Part shown: positions 54,048 to 57,104 of the stretch, one piece after another | Layout: the number at the start of each line of letters is the position of its first letter | Position numbering within the stretch: the first letter of the stretch is position 1 | NCBI GenBank assembly: GCA_016931715.1 | Contig: JAFGEF010000171.1 | Span: forward strand, 1 to 57,104 | DNA length: 57,104 bases | Reading direction: 5' to 3' | Source: Sedimentisphaerales bacterium | Lineage (GTDB): Bacteria; Planctomycetota; Phycisphaerae; Sedimentisphaerales; Anaerobacaceae | Notes under the pieces: model-generated | Seen by the model: only the letters and a program-made list of their open reading frames with translations | Told to the model about the DNA's origin: nothing | The model's database searches: none | Program-made: the position numbers and the translations under genes

Positions 54048-55493
54048 ATGCTTGATCCTGGTTATTTTAAGGGAAAGACTGTTTTAATAATGGGTCTTGG
54101 GCGATTTGGCGGGGGAGTGGATGCCGTCAAATTCGCCGCAGGAGCAGACGCGAAAGTTATTGTTACGGATTTAGCGTCGCCGCAGCAGCTTGGTAATTCC
54201 ATTAAAGAGCTTGAAGGATTTTCCAATATAGAATTTCATCTCGGCTCACACGAAGTGAAAGATTTTGAAACTGCCGACATTGTTATAGCAAATCCAGCGG
54301 TTCCCGCAGATAATAAATTCCTGCAAATTGCCCGCAATGCAGGCAGACATGTCACTTCACAGATAAATATTTTTTTTGAACTTTGTCCGGCAAAAACAAT
54401 CGGTATAACCGGCGCAAACGGCAAAAGCACAACAACATCACTTACCGCACATCTTCTAAGAACACAGAACGCAGAACACAGAACGCAATACGAGAACGTC
54501 TGGCTTACGGGAAATATTGGCAACCAGCCATTTCTTACAGCTCTGGATAAAATCAAACCAAACGACCTGGTCGTAATTGAGCTATCGAGTTTTCAGATTG
54601 AACAGTTAGCGGAAATTCACAGCTCGCCTCATATTGCGCTTCTGACTAATTTAACTCCGAACCATCTTGACAGGTATGGGACATTTGAAAAATACTGTGC
54701 CGCAAAAGAGAATATATTTAAATACCAGAAGCTCGACAAAAATAAACCTGCGATTTCCATTTTCAATTCCGAAGATGAAATTGCTATGCAATGGTATGAA
54801 AAATACAAGAGCGATGCAGACAGGATTTGTATCAAATTCTCTGCCGATGATGTCAGTAGTAGTATTCGAGAAAAATATTCACTGCCCGGCAGAGCGAATC
54901 TGGCAAACCTTGCTGCGGCTTTATCTATTGTTCGGAACTTTGGTGTTACAGATGAGAGTATAAAAAAAGCTCTCCCTGATTTCAAAGCATTGCCTCATCG
55001 TCTCGAATTAGTAGGGGAGATAAATGGCATAAGATGGTATAACGATTCAAAAGCAACGACACCGGAAGGGGCAATTACGGCTTTGAATGCTTTTGATGTG
55101 CCGATTATCTTAATAGCAGGGGGGTATGATAAACATTTACCCTTTGACAAATTCGCTGAAAAAATAGTCGAAAAAGCTAAAGCGACAATTCTGATAGGCC
55201 AAACCGCCCCCAAAATTGATGAAGCCATTAATAACGCCGGTATGTCATTGCGTGCGAAGCGAAGCAATCTGAAAAATCTAACGACTAACGACCAGCGGCC
55301 AGCGACAAATACTATAATTGTAGATTCTCTTTCTGACGCAGTGACATTAGCTAATAACCTCGCCAAACACGGTGATGTTGTCCTGTTAAGTCCCGCCTGC
55401 GCCAGCTACGACATGTTCGAGAACTACGAGCAGCGCGGCCACCAATTCGCAAAATTTGTAAATCTTCTTGATAAAAACATATCCAATAAATAA
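54048..55493 (+). CDS. murD: UDP-N-acetylmuramoyl-L-alanine--D-glutamate ligase, altered 3' end
   Basis: Adds D-glutamate to UDP-MurNAc-L-Ala in peptidoglycan synthesis. ATP loop GITGANGKSTTTSL, NLTPNHLDRYGTFEKY and HRLELVGEINGIRWYNDSKATTPEGA are all intact, so it should be active. Two spots carry repeat-derived insertions in frame: residues about 138-146 (14-bp tandem repeat) and about 398-421. The last 20 residues (QFAKFVNLLDKNISNK) differ from the expected end, and a second murD 3' end with the more usual close [10 protein letters not shown] lies at 56271-56372 beyond the toxin-antitoxin pair. GGAGG 9 nt upstream supports ATG 54048. Confidence 0.92.
   Translation: MLDPGYFKGKTVLIMGLGRFGGGVDAVKFAAGADAKVIVTDLASPQQLGNSIKELEGFSNIEFHLGSHEVKDFETADIVIANPAVPADNKFLQIARNAGRHVTSQINIFFELCPAKTIGITGANGKSTTTSLTAHLLRTQNAEHRTQYENVWLTGNIGNQPFLTALDKIKPNDLVVIELSSFQIEQLAEIHSSPHIALLTNLTPNHLDRYGTFEKYCAAKENIFKYQKLDKNKPAISIFNSEDEIAMQWYEKYKSDADRICIKFSADDVSSSIREKYSLPGRANLANLAAALSIVRNFGVTDESIKKALPDFKALPHRLELVGEINGIRWYNDSKATTPEGAITALNAFDVPIILIAGGYDKHLPFDKFAEKIVEKAKATILIGQTAPKIDEAINNAGMSLRAKRSNLKNLTTNDQRPATNTIIVDSLSDAVTLANNLAKHGDVVLLSPACASYDMFENYEQRGHQFAKFVNLLDKNISNK
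54459..54486 (+). repeat. 14-bp tandem repeat inside murD
   Basis: AGAACACAGAACGC twice in a row, exact. It encodes RTQNAEHRTQ in frame, in a loop after the ATP-binding strand. Confidence 0.8.
55242..55310 (+). repeat. Intergenic-type repeat read through within murD
   Basis: Contains TCATTGCGTGCGAAGCGAAG followed by CAATCT, a pattern that in other genomes is a dispersed intergenic repeat. An AACGACTAACGACCAG-like stretch follows. It encodes about 23 polar residues between conserved MurD C-terminal segments. Confidence 0.6.
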
Positions 55494-55517
55494 GTACTGA
55501 ACGTAAAACCAGCGACT

Positions 55518-55862
55518 CTATAACTGTATAAGCAATGCTTGAGCCTGACTCAGAAGAATGCCCACTTTTGTTTCCACCACATTCCAAACTGTATCTGGGT
55601 CAAGACTTGCATAGCCATGTACGAGCACGTGTCTAAAGCCTATGATATTGCGATGCTCTGCTATGCGTTCGGATATTTCCGGATTAATATTGTCCAACTG
55701 AAGCATTGCCTCCCCGACAATTTGGAGCTCTCGCTCAAGAGCAGACTTGAAAATCCGGTCGCGTTTATAATCCTCCACTGTTTTATCTTTCGTCATCTCA
55801 AGGATGAATTTGCAGCAATCAACGATATCATAAAGATACTTTTGCGGATTACGAAGCGGCAT
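55518..55862 (-). CDS. hepT: HEPN toxin, HepT family
   Basis: A 114-residue HEPN RNase toxin (formerly DUF86). The catalytic motif RHVLVHGY has the RX4HXY form (Arg77, His82, Tyr84). In studied HepT/MntA pairs the antitoxin AMPylates this tyrosine to silence the toxin. FKSALERELQIVGEAM is the conserved preceding helix. It overlaps mntA by 14 bp and would be translated after it. The module lies between murD and a duplicated murD 3' end, which suggests acquisition by transfer. Confidence 0.92.
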   Translation of the reverse strand: MPLRNPQKYLYDIVDCCKFILEMTKDKTVEDYKRDRIFKSALERELQIVGEAMLQLDNINPEISERIAEHRNIIGFRHVLVHGYASLDPDTVWNVVETKVGILLSQAQALLIQL

Positions 55863-56160
55863 AGATTCTTCTCCGTGTTTGATTCACAGATTCGATAAAA
55901 TACGGATTTTTTAAACCTCCAGGCTCAACGAGGTCAATTGGCCTGCCGAAAAGTTCTTTCAATTCCTCAAGAAGAGAAAAAAAAGTATCAAATCGGTTGG
56001 TTTTAACGGTGCTGTCGAATTCCACAAGGAAATCGATATCGCTGCTGCGTTCATTAAAATCACCCGCTGCAGCAGAGCCAAATACATCCAATGCTGCCAC
56101 ATGATATTTTTTACACAGCTTTGCCAGTGATACTTTCTTTTGCTCAAGTATGCCAGTCAT
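55849..56160 (-). CDS. mntA: MntA-type minimal nucleotidyltransferase antitoxin
   Basis: A 103-residue nucleotidyltransferase: VFGSAAAGDFNERSSDIDFLVEF holds Gly28-Ser29 and the metal-binding Asp41 and Asp43; a third Asp (76) is in RPIDLVEP. This GSX10DXD pattern is that of MntA, which transfers AMP to the partner HEPN toxin. It is the first gene of the pair and probably carries the promoter in the 56161-56250 gap. Confidence 0.92.
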   Translation of the reverse strand: MTGILEQKKVSLAKLCKKYHVAALDVFGSAAAGDFNERSSDIDFLVEFDSTVKTNRFDTFFSLLEELKELFGRPIDLVEPGGLKNPYFIESVNQTRRRIYAAS

Positions 56161-56270
56161 AAAAATTCCTTAAAGACTAATTACGTCAATTATTATATCA
56201 ACAAATTAGTCTGTCTTCAAACCTAAAATACAGTACTTAAATACATGAAAAAAGACGAACTAAAAAAGAT

Positions 56271-56372
56271 AATGTTGTCCTGTTAAGTCCTGCCTGCGCC
56301 AGCTATGACATGTTCGAGAACTACGAACAGCGCGGCTATCAATTCGCAGAACTCGTAAAGTCACTTTTGTAA
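56271..56372 (+). pseudogene. Second copy of the murD 3' end
   Basis: 34 codons in the murD frame with its own stop, matching murD from about 55374 to 55460. They read [15 protein letters not shown] and on to [10 protein letters not shown]. Differences from the murD copy are mostly third-position changes, so both ends evolved as coding sequence. This end looks more like an ordinary MurD C-terminus than the present one. Just upstream (56245) is a severed plus-strand start, MKKDELKKI, out of frame with it. Confidence 0.85.
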
Positions 56373-56400
56373 AAAGATTCAAGTGTATTAACCGAAATAT

Positions 56401-57104
56401 TTATAAAGTAGATTCCTCTTTTTCTTTTTTCTTAAAGAATCTTTGAACAGCTTTTTCACCATCGGGTTTCAGGACAAACATATCTTCTTTGGTTAAGCCT
56501 GCTTGCTTTGCAAGTTCAAGACCATAGGTAAATATTCCAGCATTAGTGCCTTGATGACTATCACTTCCAAAAGTAAATTTCGCACCGGCTTCTTTCGCCA
56601 TTTTCACGAACTTTAATTTCAGTATCTTAGCGGACTCATTAATCTCGAACGCAATGTCATTTTTTACAGCAGTATCAATCATCATGCGCATTATATCATC
56701 GGTCCAGAGAGCATCGTAATCTTCAGCAATTTCTTTAGGAAGATACGTTGTCCAGCCGAAGATATCAATCGGTTCCGTTGTGAGGACCTGCATATTAAAA
56801 TCAACATACTTTTTCATAAAGGATTTTTTATCTTTGACTCTAAAGTTTGAACTATCAATAGCAAACCATCTCCCATCTTCCTGCGGCATTGTCAGAGCAT
56901 CCATTAAAACATAATCAACCTGAGATAATAACTCTACAGAAAATTGCTTTGACCAACCCACATGTAAAGGCTGCAAGCCAATATATACAGGATATTTTTT
57001 GAGTGTATCGATATATGTCTTTAGAGCCGTGTCATCTTCCACGTGATAACCAGGTTCAGTATGTTCGACTATACCGAATTTGATACCTCTGCTTTTTGAC
57101 AAAT
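56401..57104 (-). CDS. PHP-domain metal-dependent phosphoesterase (partial)
   Basis: A PHP-superfamily protein (histidinol-phosphatase/polymerase-type trinuclear metal site). Visible ligands are the His in GIVEHTEP, Glu in FEINESAK, the H of SDSHQGTN (FTFGSDSHQG) and Asp in that motif. The N-terminal HxH strand is missing because the gene runs off the window end; the TTG at its edge is not a credible start. The tail is charged (FFKKKEKEESTL). Substrate unknown. Confidence 0.75.
   Translation of the reverse strand, partial: LSKSRGIKFGIVEHTEPGYHVEDDTALKTYIDTLKKYPVYIGLQPLHVGWSKQFSVELLSQVDYVLMDALTMPQEDGRWFAIDSSNFRVKDKKSFMKKYVDFNMQVLTTEPIDIFGWTTYLPKEIAEDYDALWTDDIMRMMIDTAVKNDIAFEINESAKILKLKFVKMAKEAGAKFTFGSDSHQGTNAGIFTYGLELAKQAGLTKEDMFVLKPDGEKAVQRFFKKKEKEESTL

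Overview
The window looks like a chromosomal segment of a Planctomycetota bacterium, most likely class Phycisphaerae (Sedimentisphaerales-like). The evidence is two secreted proteins with a Phycisphaerae-style PEP-CTERM tail (PAPGAI, a hydrophobic helix, then RRR), an ECF sigma factor with a long membrane-anchored C-terminal extension, large extracellular proteins ending in degenerate redoxin domains, and a RseP with four PDZ-like repeats. This placement is inferred from protein style, not from a marker-gene tree. I see no rRNA, tRNA or CRISPR array.

Layout. 1-2.2 kb: two PEP-CTERM proteins, the first behind a folded leader. 2.2-6.3 kb: a membrane protein, a membrane-anchored C39-type peptidase, a YhaM-type exoribonuclease and a Tat-exported TIM-barrel protein. 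6.3-11.7 kb: a five-gene minus-strand operon (LolA-like protein, two FtsX-type permeases, an ATPase, a beta-barrel) that looks like an envelope lipid or lipoprotein trafficking machine. 11.8-29.4 kb: a nitrogen-assimilation island with gltBD, type III glutamine synthetase, three amt-glnK pairs, a TorF-like porin and a divergent NifA-type sigma-54 activator. Four operons here have near-consensus -24/-12 promoters, and each has a pair of ACAT-N2-WTGT sites about 80-120 bp upstream. 29.5-33.9 kb: an ECF sigma factor between two paralogous redoxin-like proteins. 34-38 kb: exopolysaccharide glycosyltransferases. 38-49.7 kb: a long minus-strand operon nusA-infB-rbfA-(HhH-like)-hisG-dxr-rseP-glyA-GT2 with a terminator inside the nusA leader. 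49.9-55.5 kb: a membrane protein, pyrF, menG, a lipoprotein with a redoxin domain, and murD. 55.5-56.4 kb: a HepT/MntA toxin-antitoxin pair flanked by murD and a second, diverged copy of the murD 3' end. The window closes inside a PHP-domain gene.

How it works together: ammonium (and perhaps small N-compounds through the porin) enters through three Amt channels, each with its own PII protein, and is assimilated by GSIII and GOGAT. The sigma-54 promoters and their paired upstream sites give these genes a common control, and the divergent NifA-like protein is the obvious candidate activator. The most unusual observations are this shared promoter architecture, an inverted repeat that makes a glnK 3' tail complementary to the ribosome-binding site of the next amt gene, the toxin-antitoxin insertion that appears to have replaced the end of murD, and a MITE-like element with apparent target duplication just upstream of the activator gene.
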